Positions 28,001 through 39,133 of a stretch of DNA of 64,000 nucleotides are shown here, piece after piece. How positions within the stretch are numbered: the first letter of the stretch is position 1; each line of letters starts with the position of its first letter. Origin of the DNA: Acanthornis magna (Eukaryota > Chordata > Aves > Passeriformes > Acanthizidae); assembly GCA_036785705.1 (NCBI GenBank), contig JAWUZG010000332.1, positions 1,116,001 to 1,180,000 on the forward strand. Reading direction: 5' to 3'. Both the position numbers and the translations under genes were made by a program. The notes below the pieces were generated by a model that worked only from the letters and a program-made list of their open reading frames with translations, did no database searches and had not been told where the DNA came from.

Positions 28001-28493
28001 ACCACATCTTCATCAAAGTCACTGTGCTGTAGGTGTTTGCAGAAGGTCTGGAAAGATGTTTCCTGGCTTTATAGTTTTCCAATGGTATGCCTTGACCTTG
28101 GAAAGTATTTGGAAAAAAGAGCAAATATTTTAATCTCTATTTCCAAATTGGAAATTACATGGACAGTGACAGAACAAGGGCACTGTCCACTCAAATATGT
28201 ATGATCAAGGTTTACAAATATTTCATGACATTATCAGAAGTAGTCACATATGAACATTTGAATCAATTCAGAAAGAAAAATCTTGGTGCCCAAACCATTT
28301 AAATGGACTTGTATAGAAGCTGTTGTACTTCTTAAATCCCTATATAAAGAATATAGAGGAGTGTAAGCCAGACATCTACATGATCAAGCTGGTTTCCAAT
28401 TGCAAAATACCTTTTCAGAAGCTGAGCCAAACATCTTTGATAATTTTTTTTTAAATAAGATATTTGGGGTTTTTTTAACGTTTTCTGTTTTAG
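25041..28493. other. AT-rich non-coding sequence, no gene seen
   Basis: Short T and A runs (26279-26293, 27462-27470) and mixed AT-rich sequence. Open frames of 65 to 86 codons occur on both strands without recognisable domains. The right end is a T-rich stretch (28446-28493) ending in TTCTGTTTTAG, which resembles a splice acceptor or simply a T-rich patch. Confidence 0.6.
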
Positions 28494-28660
28494 ATAAATT
28501 CACCAAGGGGGCGGGATTTATTGCTTTGAGGTTAGTCCACGCTTATTATAAATGTATCAGCAGCCTCAGGGAAAGCAACCAATCCATAGCAATTGAGTGC
28601 CTAGAGGCAGAAAGATGGGGAGATGATGTAATTAGTGCTGCATAATGAGTCACATGATGG
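28494..28660. promoter_or_regulatory. Possible regulatory or conserved non-coding element
   Basis: Several transcription-factor-like sites sit within 150 bases: GGGGGCGGG (28507-28515, SP/KLF type), CCAAT (28579-28583), TAATTAG (28629-28635, homeodomain type) and TGAGTCACATG (28646-28656, an AP-1 site overlapping an E-box-like CACATG). The composition is more even than the flanks. Whether this is conserved or active cannot be told from one genome. A 48-codon open stretch crosses it, but the peptide is not recognised. Confidence 0.25.
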
Positions 28661-30036
28661 AAAAAAAATCCTTACATTACACTGTTTTGCCTGAGAGGCC
28701 ACTGTGGCTGCGTATGCTTATTGTATTTTTCCATTTTCTCTGTATTTCATGCTTATGTATCTGATCAATTGAATGAATTAATCCAATTATTGATACAGGG
28801 CTTAATCACCACCTCAGGCCATCTTTCGGGGCTGCTTTGTTTAGGATTTACTGGCAAGACCTACAAGTTTTTGTTTGTTTATTTCTTGTCTTTGGATTGA
28901 AATTTATTTATGGTACCTTTTAATAGGCTAGCATTTGTTACTGTGATTTCCCCAGGAGACTAAGCTAACAACTTCATCATTTGCAAGGTCAAGGTAAATT
29001 TTGGGGGAGGAGCAGACTCCATGTAAAATTCTATATATGGCTCATGTTCAAAAGAATTGATGTTATATCTACACAATTACATTGTGTAGCTTGAAATTCA
29101 ATGGAAAAAGATTTTTGACCATTACTGGATTGAATTTTACTGTATAACAATAAAAACAACATTGTAAACAATGAGCTGGGCAATGCAAAGCAACTAGAAA
29201 ATGTGGCAGGAAGTTGATATTTTCCAGAGAAGTATCTATATTGTGGATTAGATGGTAGGAAGGGAGTCCTGGGCCATTTGGTAAAAGTTTTATGCCTAAT
29301 TTCTTTCTGGAGTAGCTTTAGTGTGGTTTTAGCATCTGCTTTTGATAAATGGTGCGCTGTGTGGAAATGTAACACTGCTACTCCATAACACATACAAGAA
29401 AAGAGACTGAGCTGTCCCCAGGAGTAGCTCCACCCTGGAAATAAGGTCTCATATGGATGGAAGCCTGGGTGGCTTTGCCATCCTCTGGACATTGGTAACA
29501 GAGGCAGCAGAGCAGGTTCCAAAGCTCCGCATGCACTGCAGAAGCCTCGTTGAAATGAAGGTTAGAAGATGATGTATATGATAATATTAGAACTTATGTA
29601 TCAGTGTATGGATATTTAAAATAAGCATTTGGGTATTCCCTCAGATCATTGTGCCACAGGAAAACCTTTTAAAATTGCTGCCTAAAAAGAGTATTTCGCT
29701 TTGAAGAGCAGCCTACAGTATTACACTAGATATTCCCAAAACGACTTTTCTTTCTGGATTTATAAATCACAATATATTAGGAGTAAAACACAGGGCACCT
29801 ATCAGAGAACAGCAGGTGTGCACTGTAGTGAGTCTCGAAGAAGACACACACTAAATGAGATATTCATACATGCTACCGTCAGAAAGTACCAAACACTTTT
29901 TCTTACAACATGCTTTCTGTGACCCTGACTTTCTGATTGTTCAAAAATAGAAGTCAAATTGAAAATTTAGACAATAAGTCTAGTGATTTTTTTTTATTTT
30001 TTTTTCATTTTGGTGTTTCCTTGTCTTTTCATTTAG
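28661..30036. other. Non-coding sequence, no gene seen
   Basis: Holds the longest open frame in the window, 163 codons at 29031-29522 on the minus strand. Its translation shows no domain, repeat or signal I recognise, and it is not clearly longer than chance allows. The right end (29988-30036) is a long T-rich stretch ending in CATTTAG. Confidence 0.55.
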
Positions 30037-30166
30037 ATGTAATCACTGCAACGGCAGACTGAGGGCAAATGAAATTAAACCAGTTGGGTGAATTAGCTCA
30101 GCAAGGGACAGCTCACAGGAGAGTCTTTATCTACTCTTTCCGCAGACTGTGTGTGCGTAATTGCAG
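30037..30166 (+). other. Candidate non-coding exon (splice acceptor and donor)
   Basis: A strong polypyrimidine tract (29988-30030) ends in CATTTAG at 30030-30036. Exactly 130 bases later, TTGCAG is followed by GTAAGG at 30167, a near-consensus splice donor. All three frames of the enclosed 130 bases contain stop codons, so it would be a 5' untranslated exon or an exon of a long non-coding RNA, not coding sequence. The interpretation is inferred from splice-site shape alone. Without transcript data it may be coincidence. Confidence 0.25.
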
Positions 30167-33100
30167 GTAAGGGCACTGGCTACATTTTCTTCAATAGAAC
30201 AATTATAATAGAAATTATAATTAAAGGGCTGATATTATACTCATGACTAGATATTTGGATCAAAATTGTACATGCACTAGCTTGAAGCATGTTCTAAAAA
30301 TGTATTTGATTAAATTTATATTTTATTGCATCCCTTCAGGGGTATGATTATGCAGCCAAAATTACTCAGTTAATTTTAAAATTATGCTTATAAAAACTGG
30401 CTATTTTTATTAAGTATTTCAGACTTTGAGTGCACTGTTTTCCATATTGAGGTATTGTTCAAAGGAAAGTTCATATATGCATATCTCTGCATGTTACAGT
30501 ACTTTTCTTGTAAAATTTTCCCAAAATAATATATGTATACACCACAGCATGAATTTGAGGTACCTAAGACCTTTTGAAAGACCATGGCAGAATCAAGCAC
30601 CTCATTACTGTCTGTGACAACAGCAACCTCATGTAAATGTCTCAGTGCTGTTTGTCACAGTGAGAATTAAGACATTTATTACTCTGCACATAATGGTGTA
30701 TCAGATTTTGTGATAGCTAATAACAGAAAATCTGATTTGTCACTGCTGCAAATACTCTGGAGGAGGACTAAAGCTTTTGCAAATTACCTTAATTCAGATC
30801 ATCTCTAGTTAAAACCAGCACGGAAGGTGAACTTTGCTCAGCAACCTCTATAAAGGTGCATTTTGTAATCGTTCAATCTAGAACTCAGCGTGCAGATTTT
30901 GAAGAGTGTTTTGCTTACAGAGACGAAATACATATGAGGATTCAGCAGACAATATGGCCAGATGCTTTCTGCTAGAACGTATTGCTGAGGCTTTTGAACC
31001 TGAGAAAGAAAATACGACAATAAATAGCAGGGGACATTTTCAGCACGAGCCATCAGCTTACATTTCCAACACACAAGGCTCTACTTCTGAATGGACAGCA
31101 AACACATAAGTGGTTTTTGAAAACCCTGCAAATATTCTCTAATTTTTCTTGTGTGTAAAATACATTTCTTCATTATAGAAGTCACAGACAGAAATTAGAA
31201 TAAATAACAGTGAGTTAGAAAGTTTACAGAGTTGAATGATAATATATTTAATGTACAATATATTTGGTGACAATATAGTAAAATAATTGTTCAAGTCAAG
31301 ACCTGGATTACTGCTCCAACTATGATTTTAAATCAACACAATTATTTTACTAAAGAATGATCTGTAGCTTTGCATATTCTAAATATTTTTGTGAAACCTG
31401 TTACTTCTGCTGAAGAACTCATATCCTCATATTGTTAATGAAAGATTGGCAAAGACAGGTGTTTCTGTGTGTATCTTGTTTTACCTTGTTTTCATGGGTT
31501 TTCTGTGTAGGAATTTACAAAGTCTTGATTTCAGGTGTCTTTTAAGACACTTCACAGAACATGTTGGAAGAATTTGGTGGTACACCTAAAAACTGTAATT
31601 TGTTGTATTTGAAAGAACATTAACAAATGAAAAAGAATGGGATTCCAGCCTGAAAGTAGGGATTCAGTTCTGCACAATCCTAGGCCTGGTAAATTGAGTT
31701 TCTAATTTCTGTTAGTTGTGTGTATGTGGGAGTGTTTATGGACAGTGGGAGCACTCCAGAGCACAGCTGCAGTTTTCTGAAGCTGAATCTTTGCGATGCG
31801 CCGTCCTTGTGAGGGCTGTGCTCCATTGGAGCACCGCTTGCTGTTTTCCCCTATTCTCTTTGTGAATACCTAACAAGTGGAGAGAAGCTGGAGATTTTTT
31901 TTTCCTTCAGGGATCAGTGAGGACAAAACCAAAAGGAATTTAGCAGGATGAAACAGCAAGGGCTGAGTAAAAGTAGATGAGAAGGTTTCCCAACTCTTTT
32001 GTTCATCATCAGAAGTATTCTAAGTGATCTTTTGATATCAGACCCTTAAAATATGTCAGAAATGCCCGCATTTCTTTTCTGAGATCTCTTTCTACAGACC
32101 TCACTAGTGTTTTATTTGGTACACTTTTCCTCAAAGATTAGGGGAGCAAATAAAATACAGGTTCTTTCTAGTCAAAGGAGTCCTGTTTTGTTTGAGGTTT
32201 TTTGTTTTTCATAGTGATTGGTAGTTGTAAGATTAATATAACAAAGTCTGTTGGCAAATAGGACTTTAATTTTAACCTTTCTAAAGAAGGTACATCCAAA
32301 TTTAGGAATTGAAAAGACTGCCATGCATTAAGGCATTTCTGGTTGAACAGGATACGTGAAATTCAAAAAAAAAACCCATGGCATTATATAAAAACACCTT
32401 TAAGAACTGGGATGTTAACTTTGTATGTATATAACCTCTTGTGCTTTCTCTGTACAAGTGGAATTGCATTCATAGCACCATCAACAGCATTGTCTGATTA
32501 CCCAATTCGTAGGTGTCTCTCTAAAGTATACATGTTTTTATCTTTGCATTCTCAGGGCTAATATCAACAACATTATAGAGCTACATTTTTATTAGTTCAC
32601 AGTCTCACAAACATTATACTACCTCAATAAACAAGAAAGATTGGAAACTAGTACTAAAGAATGAATAGTAAGAAAATAAGAATTCTGATGCCCTAGATTC
32701 TGGAGTTAATTATGCAAGCCAACTCCTGTTGTTACAGCTGGAAAGCTATAATGTCTGGATTCAGAGATGTGTAGGTGCCTAACTCCCATTGAATTCAAAT
32801 GAGAATTAGGCTCCTAACTACCTTTCGGAGTCTGGGATAAAGTGATTTCAGCAGCATTCAGAGTCGTTAGTGTGGAATTTCTGTCTGCCTCAATGCAATT
32901 ATTTTGCATTTACTCTGTCTTAGTAACAATAAAACTCTGGCCGCGGAGTTAATTCCTTGACTATAAATGGTCTGTGATTTCACTCTTTTGAAAGAGAAAT
33001 CTTGCAAAAGAAACCCTGTTGAGAAGGTGTGTTTGTATCTGAAGGAAAAACATTCTTCTCCAGGTTGCATCCCCATGCCTTGCTTGGATTGCTTGCAGCA
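30167..33100. other. AT-rich non-coding sequence, no gene seen
   Basis: Mixed AT-rich sequence with a small GC-raised part at 31730-31840. Open frames are 78 codons or fewer. No repeat family or RNA gene was recognised. Confidence 0.6.
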
Positions 33101-33620
33101 ATTTCAGCCATTACTGCAGAGCCTGACTTAGAATGCAGAGGGAGCAATGTGTCTATATATTAGTAAGGCCTTTCATTAAACCTTTACTTTTAAAAATAAT
33201 TGGTTCTTTTAATCTATAATGGAACATGGACTTACAGGCTGTCTGTGATTAAAATTAAACCTTATTTGTCTTTTAATATGGTGCTATGTTCATCTGTAAT
33301 TGAGTAGGGATCGATGCCAGCCGTGTGATGGGCAGTAAGCTTATCCAACATGACGGAGATAGATTTCAGGGAAGACAGAGTTTGCTGTTTCTGTGTACAA
33401 GTGGGATGAGTAGACCATATCAGCAACATTTAATTATTCTGTAGGTAATTATTCATTTGAGGGACACAACTTTCAGAGCTGTATTGGAATAGAAGGAAGA
33501 CCGATACAATTACCATTTGGCTAAGTACACTGGTAGCTGGAAAGTCATAATGAGCTTTTCATTACATTTGAATAAAGGAATGTTTTATGTAATAATAAGG
33601 GCTCAGACTAATGTTTAGTA
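33101..33620. promoter_or_regulatory. Possible conserved non-coding block
   Basis: The stretch lacks low-complexity runs and is rich in homeodomain-like words, including TAATTA at 33431-33436 and again at 33446-33451. Its texture, with even use of all four bases and no repeat-like text, is typical of conserved developmental enhancers in gene deserts. That is an impression only. Confidence 0.18.
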
Positions 33621-33726
33621 TAACAATACTGACTGGGAGGAAAAGAAAAATAAACAAAAAAAGGAAACCAAATGATAGATCAGTAGCATGGATTCACTGT
33701 CTTTTCTCTTTTTGTTAAGATCCTTT

Positions 33727-34612
33727 CCTCTTGCAGAATCATACAACAATTTAATTTGAGAAGGACCTCTGGAGGTTAAGTAGTCTGACTTCGTTGTTAT
33801 AGTTGTTCTCTTCAGACCAGAATGTTCAGGGCTTGACCAGCTGAGTCACACAAAATCACAGTCTTGAACACCTTCAGTGATGGAGATTCTGTGTCCTCTC
33901 TGGGCATATTTGATCACCCCCATGGTAAAACCAGATATTTTTCTCCTAGTATCTAATCAGGATTCCCATGTTCAAACTTGGTGTCTTTGCCTGTCAGTCT
34001 GCTGCTGTGTATCTCTCGGAGTGCAGGAAGCTGCAGAGAGCAATAATGTGTCTCCTTAGCCCTCTCTTCTCAATTCTGAACAAACCTTTCTCTTGACGTC
34101 TTTCAGGTATTCCATTTTCCCCATCCCCACCCATCCTGGTGGTCTCCACTGGACTCATTCCCATGTGTCAGAATCTTTTATTGGCAAGGCCTTGGCTGAA
34201 CTGGAGTGGTTTCCCGTCAAGCCATGACTCCAGTCTGTCCCAGTCCCTCAGGAGAGCAGCCCTGTCCCCAGCACACCGACTGCTGCCCCTCCATTTGTGG
34301 ACATCCAAGTTTTGCTGAGTGAGGGCATCGTCCTCTCATGCTCCTGCACGAATGCAGTCAATTCTTGGTGTCAGTCCCCATGCTGGTCCCCGGGAGACAC
34401 CCCTGTGCACGGACTGTCAGCTGCCCCTTCAGCGCTGTGGGTGCTGGCAGTCCGGTCAGTCCTCTGCCTGCCTCGCTATCCGAATCTGCTGTCACTCACC
34501 GATGGGATGACACGACAGCTATGGGAGACAGTGCCCAAACCTTCCTAGGACATCCTCCAGCACCCTCAGACACATCTCACTTCATGCCATGAATCTCTGC
34601 AGGTCCAAGTAG
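33727..34612 (-). mobile_element. CR1 LINE, 3' untranslated region and 3' part of ORF2, degenerate
   Basis: This is the longest transposon fragment in the window, about 890 bases. On the plus strand it opens with GAAGGACCTCTGGAGGTTAA, the usual CR1 3' end in reverse. It continues with TTGAACACCTTCAGTGATGG, then CTAGTATCTAATCAG, CCCTCTCTTCTCAATTCTGA and GGTCTCCACTGGACTCATTC. The right half (34210-34600) follows the reverse of the CR1 reverse-transcriptase coding region, for example GTCAGTCCCCATGCTGGTCC and ATGGGAGACAGTGCCCAAAC. Frames are broken by many changes; the apparent open frames of 60 to 84 codons run antisense to ORF2 and are artefacts. The 5' part is missing. Confidence 0.85.
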
Positions 34613-35432
34613 GCTGAGAATCCATAAATTTCTCTTCCTCTGCTGTGGGTACTGCTTCACTCACTCTCACAGGAGAAATTGGGAAGATCTGCTGCCTTCC
34701 AAGATGAAAGGAAATTAATGAATCCTCCCAAATGTTATGCAGACTTTCATTATGAATATGTTTCCATCCAGCTTGAACAGTATTCCTTGAAAATGTGATT
34801 TTATATATGAAGTACTGTTCAGGAAAACTAGATTTCCTTCACAGCATTTTCTGTGTCTCTTGCACCATAAGCTATTGTTAGCTTTATGCTGCTTACTGAG
34901 CTATAAATATTAATATACTACCCACGATGCTAGAGGAGATACTTACTTTTATTAGGAATAGTGGTGAACTGGAAGGGCTATGACCAGAGCAGGTATTATT
35001 TAACTATTTAAATTTTCATCACTTTATTTTTAGAGAGCAAATAACGGTGATCCTCTCTCTGTTTTTTGGCTTTTTTTTTCCATGGGGATGTTTAAATAGT
35101 GGTACTACAGTGGATGAGCTGTTAAACCAAAAGACTTTTTGTCTTGGTTTGGACAGATTACGCTTGTTCAGAGATTCCCTTTTCTATTAATTTAATTCTG
35201 AGTAGTTTTCAGCTACAGTCTACCAAATATACCTCTGTCTATCCAACTGCAATATCCATTGAGATTACATTTATCATTTCCTTGGTTGGTGAAATGTTGC
35301 ACTTGATCTTCATAACTTCTTATCCTGTCCTAGAGATGATAATAAAAAATTTGTGCAAATTAGGAGACAAAAGTCACTTGGACTTTTGCTAATTTAAAAA
35401 TTTTGGGGTAGCACTAAAAGTGAGCATAAGTA
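34613..35432. other. AT-rich non-coding spacer
   Basis: Lies between the long CR1 fragment and the LTR remnant. Mixed AT-rich sequence with a T run near 35070-35079; no gene recognised. Confidence 0.65.
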
Positions 35433-35603
35433 ATCATTGTGGTTTAACCCCGGCCATCAAATCAGCCCCACATCCCTGTGGGATAGGGGAGAGCAATAAG
35501 GAAAACGTCCCAGTGTTAGCAAACAATTTCCAGCACAAATCCAAAATACATCCTATACCACTTCCTGTGAAGAAAATTAGCTCTACCCCAGCCAAAACCA
35601 ACA
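35433..35603 (-). mobile_element. Avian endogenous-retrovirus LTR remnant, internally deleted
   Basis: On the plus strand the left end reads TGTGGTTTAACCCCGGCCAT and continues with CTGTGGGATAGGGGAGAG. The right end reads GAAGAAAATTAGCTCTACCC followed by CAGCCAAAACCAACA. These are the two ends, in reverse orientation, of a dispersed LTR that I recognise from many bird genomes, normally several hundred bases long. Only about 170 bases remain, so the middle is deleted. No internal viral genes flank it, making it a solo LTR relic. I found no clear target duplication. The family name cannot be settled by eye. Confidence 0.8.
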
Positions 35604-36638
35604 AAATAACCTTCTATTCTTGTCCAGAGTATCAACAACCTGAACTGTAGTTTATCTTGGTCTGATAGGACTGGTCTCCCTAACCAGTAAAATTGTTTGA
35701 GCTTAAAACAAAAATGTAAGAAATTTCATTTTCCATTATGATATTATCAAAAGCTACTCCATAAAGCAATCAGATGCTCCAAAGCTCTCCCTATGAAGAC
35801 ACTTTTTTAATAGCTGACAAAGTACCTTAACTTACTTTACTGTGTTGTTAAGCAAAACACAAATAAATCACATAAGCATTATTTTTTTCTTTCACTTGTT
35901 TCATGCAATTCTCCAGATCAATAAGTAGCTCCCAAATACATACAAGGATGTCCATATGCCTCACCCAGGGGAATGGATTTAGCAATTGATAAAGCTTCTC
36001 AAATTCATCCTTTAGTCAAATTTATTTATTGTTTATCCATTGGAGCTGTTTTTTTAAATTCCTATGTGGTATTTTCCCATGTAGAACTTCAAACCAATAA
36101 CAATCCTGTTAAAATAAAGCTGTTCTGAAGTATGAATAAAAACTGTTCTAAATAAAATCATTGATCCTACTTTTAGATCTCATGACTATGTGAGAATAAG
36201 TACAATTCTGTTGTTCATACCTAAGTTTGGTTATAGATTGGGCAAGAGAGCTTTTCTAAACACCTGAAACCAGGTTCACTTCATATGCTTTTTTAAGGTT
36301 TGCACAGGCTATAGATACACCACAAAAGTTTAAGTGTGTAACCAGCTGTCATCAGAATTGATTTTAACTAAGTTTCTACTGCAGCTACTGAGCTGGCAAA
36401 GCCTAGTGCTTAGAGCAAGCAGTTCATGTCTCGCAGAAAAATCCATATAGAATGCCCTCCATATTTGTTCTCACTGCAGAGTGAGGACCTTTACCAGACT
36501 CATCAGATTCTAATCCAGTTACGATCCAATGCTGTATTTTTCACAGTAACTGTATTTTTATGACATCTGCATGCTCTGGTTTTGGCGAGTGTTAAATCAG
36601 GTTAAATCTGAGTTTGAAATCCTTTGCATACTGTGAAG
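35604..36638. other. AT-rich non-coding sequence
   Basis: No gene or repeat family recognised. The text near 36385-36440 loosely suggests an ancient tRNA-like SINE but is too degraded to call. Confidence 0.6.
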
Positions 36639-36672
36639 GTAGTGAAGCAGGTCCAATACCTGCTTCACCTAC
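36639..36672. repeat. Short near-perfect hairpin
   Basis: GTAGTGAAGCAGGT and ACCTGCTTCACCTAC face each other around a five-base loop, CCAAT. The stem has 14 pairs with one bulged base. It is too short and its loop too small for a microRNA precursor. It may be a chance palindrome, a protein-binding dyad or a relic of a small inversion. Confidence 0.8.
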
Positions 36673-38972
36673 GTAGTGGCAAGTTCTAATTTTGTCCTAA
36701 TTGCAGCTAAACATCATCAAAATGGCAGCTTATTTCACTGAAAGCCTTAGTGCAGTGACAGTCTTTGTTTTTGCCTCGGTTTGAAAAGTTGTTGGTTAGC
36801 AAAAAGAGCTGGCACTGGATTCAAGGAAGTTTCTCAAATAGTTTTTGAACTTTTGACACAAAGTGAGTTGCCAGATCAACTGCCAGAGAGGTCACCCCTG
36901 ACGAAGTAAAGCCTCTTGAACACGTAGATATGAGAGTTTCCTTCAAAAAAGTAATTTCCATTTTACAATCATGATATGACACTCTGCAGCACATTTTAGA
37001 GGATTGTTTTACTTCTTCAGTGGTTCAACTCCCACAACATTTGGCAGCTTCTTCCTTGCCATACTTGACGCATGCAATAAAGGCTTGCTCAGGAATGGAG
37101 TGTCTATCACTTGGTATTCATTCATTCTAGTCATGCAATTTTACTTATTCATGAAGTTTCCATAACATCCAAGAGATAGATTGCATATAATTTACACAGA
37201 TAAATTACACACAGCTGTGACTTTTAAAAACTTGTAGTTCAGGTCAGAAGTTCTAAGTTGTAGCTTGAAGGTTTTAGAGATTCAAGTTCTAAATATTTTT
37301 TTTTCACATTTTGTTTTATCAGTTATATAAATCTAGGGGAGTCTAACAGAAGATAATGGATGATAAAGTAATAATTAATGTAGAAAAATATTATGAATTT
37401 AGGAGCTTGTACTTTCACCAAGCTGGGTTCTTTGAGAGCAGTGAGGAATGTCTGCTTTCCAAGACTTGCAAAAATAGTGAATTGTTTATGAATTGTTAAA
37501 CATAGCCTATATTTTATATTAAGACATTGAGATGTTCTAAAATGGCACATCTGAAAGGTATTATAAGGAAAGAGGAGGCAGCATTCCAGTGCACAAATTC
37601 TTTTGACAGCCATCGAGTATATTCCAACTAGAGGAGAAATATTCTCATCGTGTTCTTGCCTTGCATTCACAGAGGGTTCCTGTAAACCTCATAACTGGAT
37701 TTCATCTTTTTCAAAAAAGACCTCTAAGAATGAGTGCCAGTTGCTCACCATAGCTAAGACTAATGGAAAAAATGAAAATTAAATTCCTAGAGAAGAATGG
37801 GATAACATCAGAACCTTTATCTTCTTTAAACTAGTAACTAGCAGAAATTGATCAATTAAAACTAATTAATTCTACCAAGTAAAATTAATCAATTATCAAA
37901 GAAGAGAGAAAATAAAAACTTAAACATTCTGGATTTTTTTTCCTTTGGGATTAAGCATGTTGATCTCAAATAATCACTACGTTCTTACAATGCATTTGTA
38001 GCTGCAAAAAGAGGAATGCTGCACTGATGCATGATTAATGCTGTCAAAATAATCTTTCTTTCTGAGATGTACTATCTCCCACTTGGATTTTTAAGTAATT
38101 GTGGAAGTTTTGATACTCTTAACTTCAAGCGCTTTATTCACTCCTGACAATAAATTAGTTCACAAAAATTGATCAGTCTGTGTCTGCAATAAAAACTTAT
38201 GTTCTACTAGAAATTTTAATCATGCATGTGGACCGTACTGATAACCAGTTTCCTTAAAAAATTCTTGAGTTTTTCCTACCAAAATTATGGTAACAGAGCA
38301 AATTACCCTACATATAGTCTAATACTGCAGAAAGGTTTGGGGCTTTTAAAGTTGTGCAGATGTTTAATCAGTGTTTATTGCTTGTGTCCTTTTAAAATCT
38401 TATGAAAGTTTTATACTTTGAAATGATAGCTTTTCCCCTCCAAAATTTATTATTATTATCTTAAAAGAAAAAAACCAAACAAACAACCAAGACTTGAAAT
38501 AACACCATAATTATTTGTCATGATTTTGGAATGAAGTATGGAATATTTTAAATTCCCAAACAGATGTGGTGCCTTTGGCAGTGCCAATGGCTGTGTTATT
38601 TATTTAATAGCCAGGATCTAGAAGTGGAAAGTTTGGACAAACGTCCAGCATCCATTAGTGCGTTGTTTGGTTTTTTTTACATCATTCTTTCACTTGGAGG
38701 TGAGGCAAGGTAACCCAGCTGTCCATCCACTGAGGAAACTCTGATTTGCCTTTTGGCTACTGTTTAATGTGCTATGGCAGAATTTCTTTCAAAATTGATA
38801 AAAAATACTAATATCAGTTAAAAGGGTTTCTTTTTAATGTGGCAATACAAACCACCCTGCTAGGAGAGCCTTGTCCCTGGGAATTCAGAGCAGTGGGATT
38901 GCTGAATGGCCTCTCTCAGCTGTCACACCTGGGGCAGGTACTTCCCCCCTGGCAGGAGCTGTGCTTGCAGCA
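36673..38972. other. AT-rich non-coding sequence, no gene seen
   Basis: Includes a 12-base palindrome AATTGATCAATT at 37846-37857 and an A/C-rich patch at about 38464-38492 (G/T-rich on the minus strand). The open frame at 37323-37670 (minus, 115 codons) shows no known domain. Confidence 0.6.
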
Positions 38973-39133
38973 GCCTCGGCTTCTCCTGGGCACAAACCAC
39001 ACAGCCCTCGGCTTCACCTGGGCACAAACCACACAGCCCTCGGCTTCACCTGGGCACAAACCACAGCAGCCTTGGCTTCACCTGGGCACAAACCACAGCA
39101 GCCTTTGGCTTCTCCTGGGCACAAACCACAGCA
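38973..39133 (+). repeat. Minisatellite, about 5 copies of a 31-33 bp unit
   Basis: Five tandem units are each built on GGCTTCACCTGGGCACAAAC followed by CACAGCA or CACACA, with unit lengths 31, 32, 33, 32 and 33. Copies differ by a few substitutions (CTC/TTG/TTTG near the start, TCA/TCT in the middle) and by one-base length changes. The unit is GC-rich and free of stop codons in all three forward frames, which explains the overlapping open frames of 137, 89 and 82 codons here. None is likely to be a gene. Copy number is probably variable between individuals. Confidence 0.95.

Noticed and set aside
29031..29522. 163-codon minus-strand open frame as a gene
   Set aside because: Near the expected longest chance frame for this size and composition; no recognisable domain, splice context or conservation evidence.
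34297..34592. Three overlapping 63-84 codon frames as a conserved gene
   Set aside because: They lie antisense to the degenerate ORF2 part of a CR1 element.
36385..36440. Ancient tRNA-derived SINE
   Set aside because: Only a loose resemblance to box-like text; no convincing A and B boxes.
36639..36672. MicroRNA precursor
   Set aside because: Stem of about 14 pairs and a five-base loop are far below precursor size.
37690..37740. A further CR1 3' end
   Set aside because: Only the words AAAAGACCTCTAAGAATGAG resemble CR1; no neighbouring sequence continues the match.
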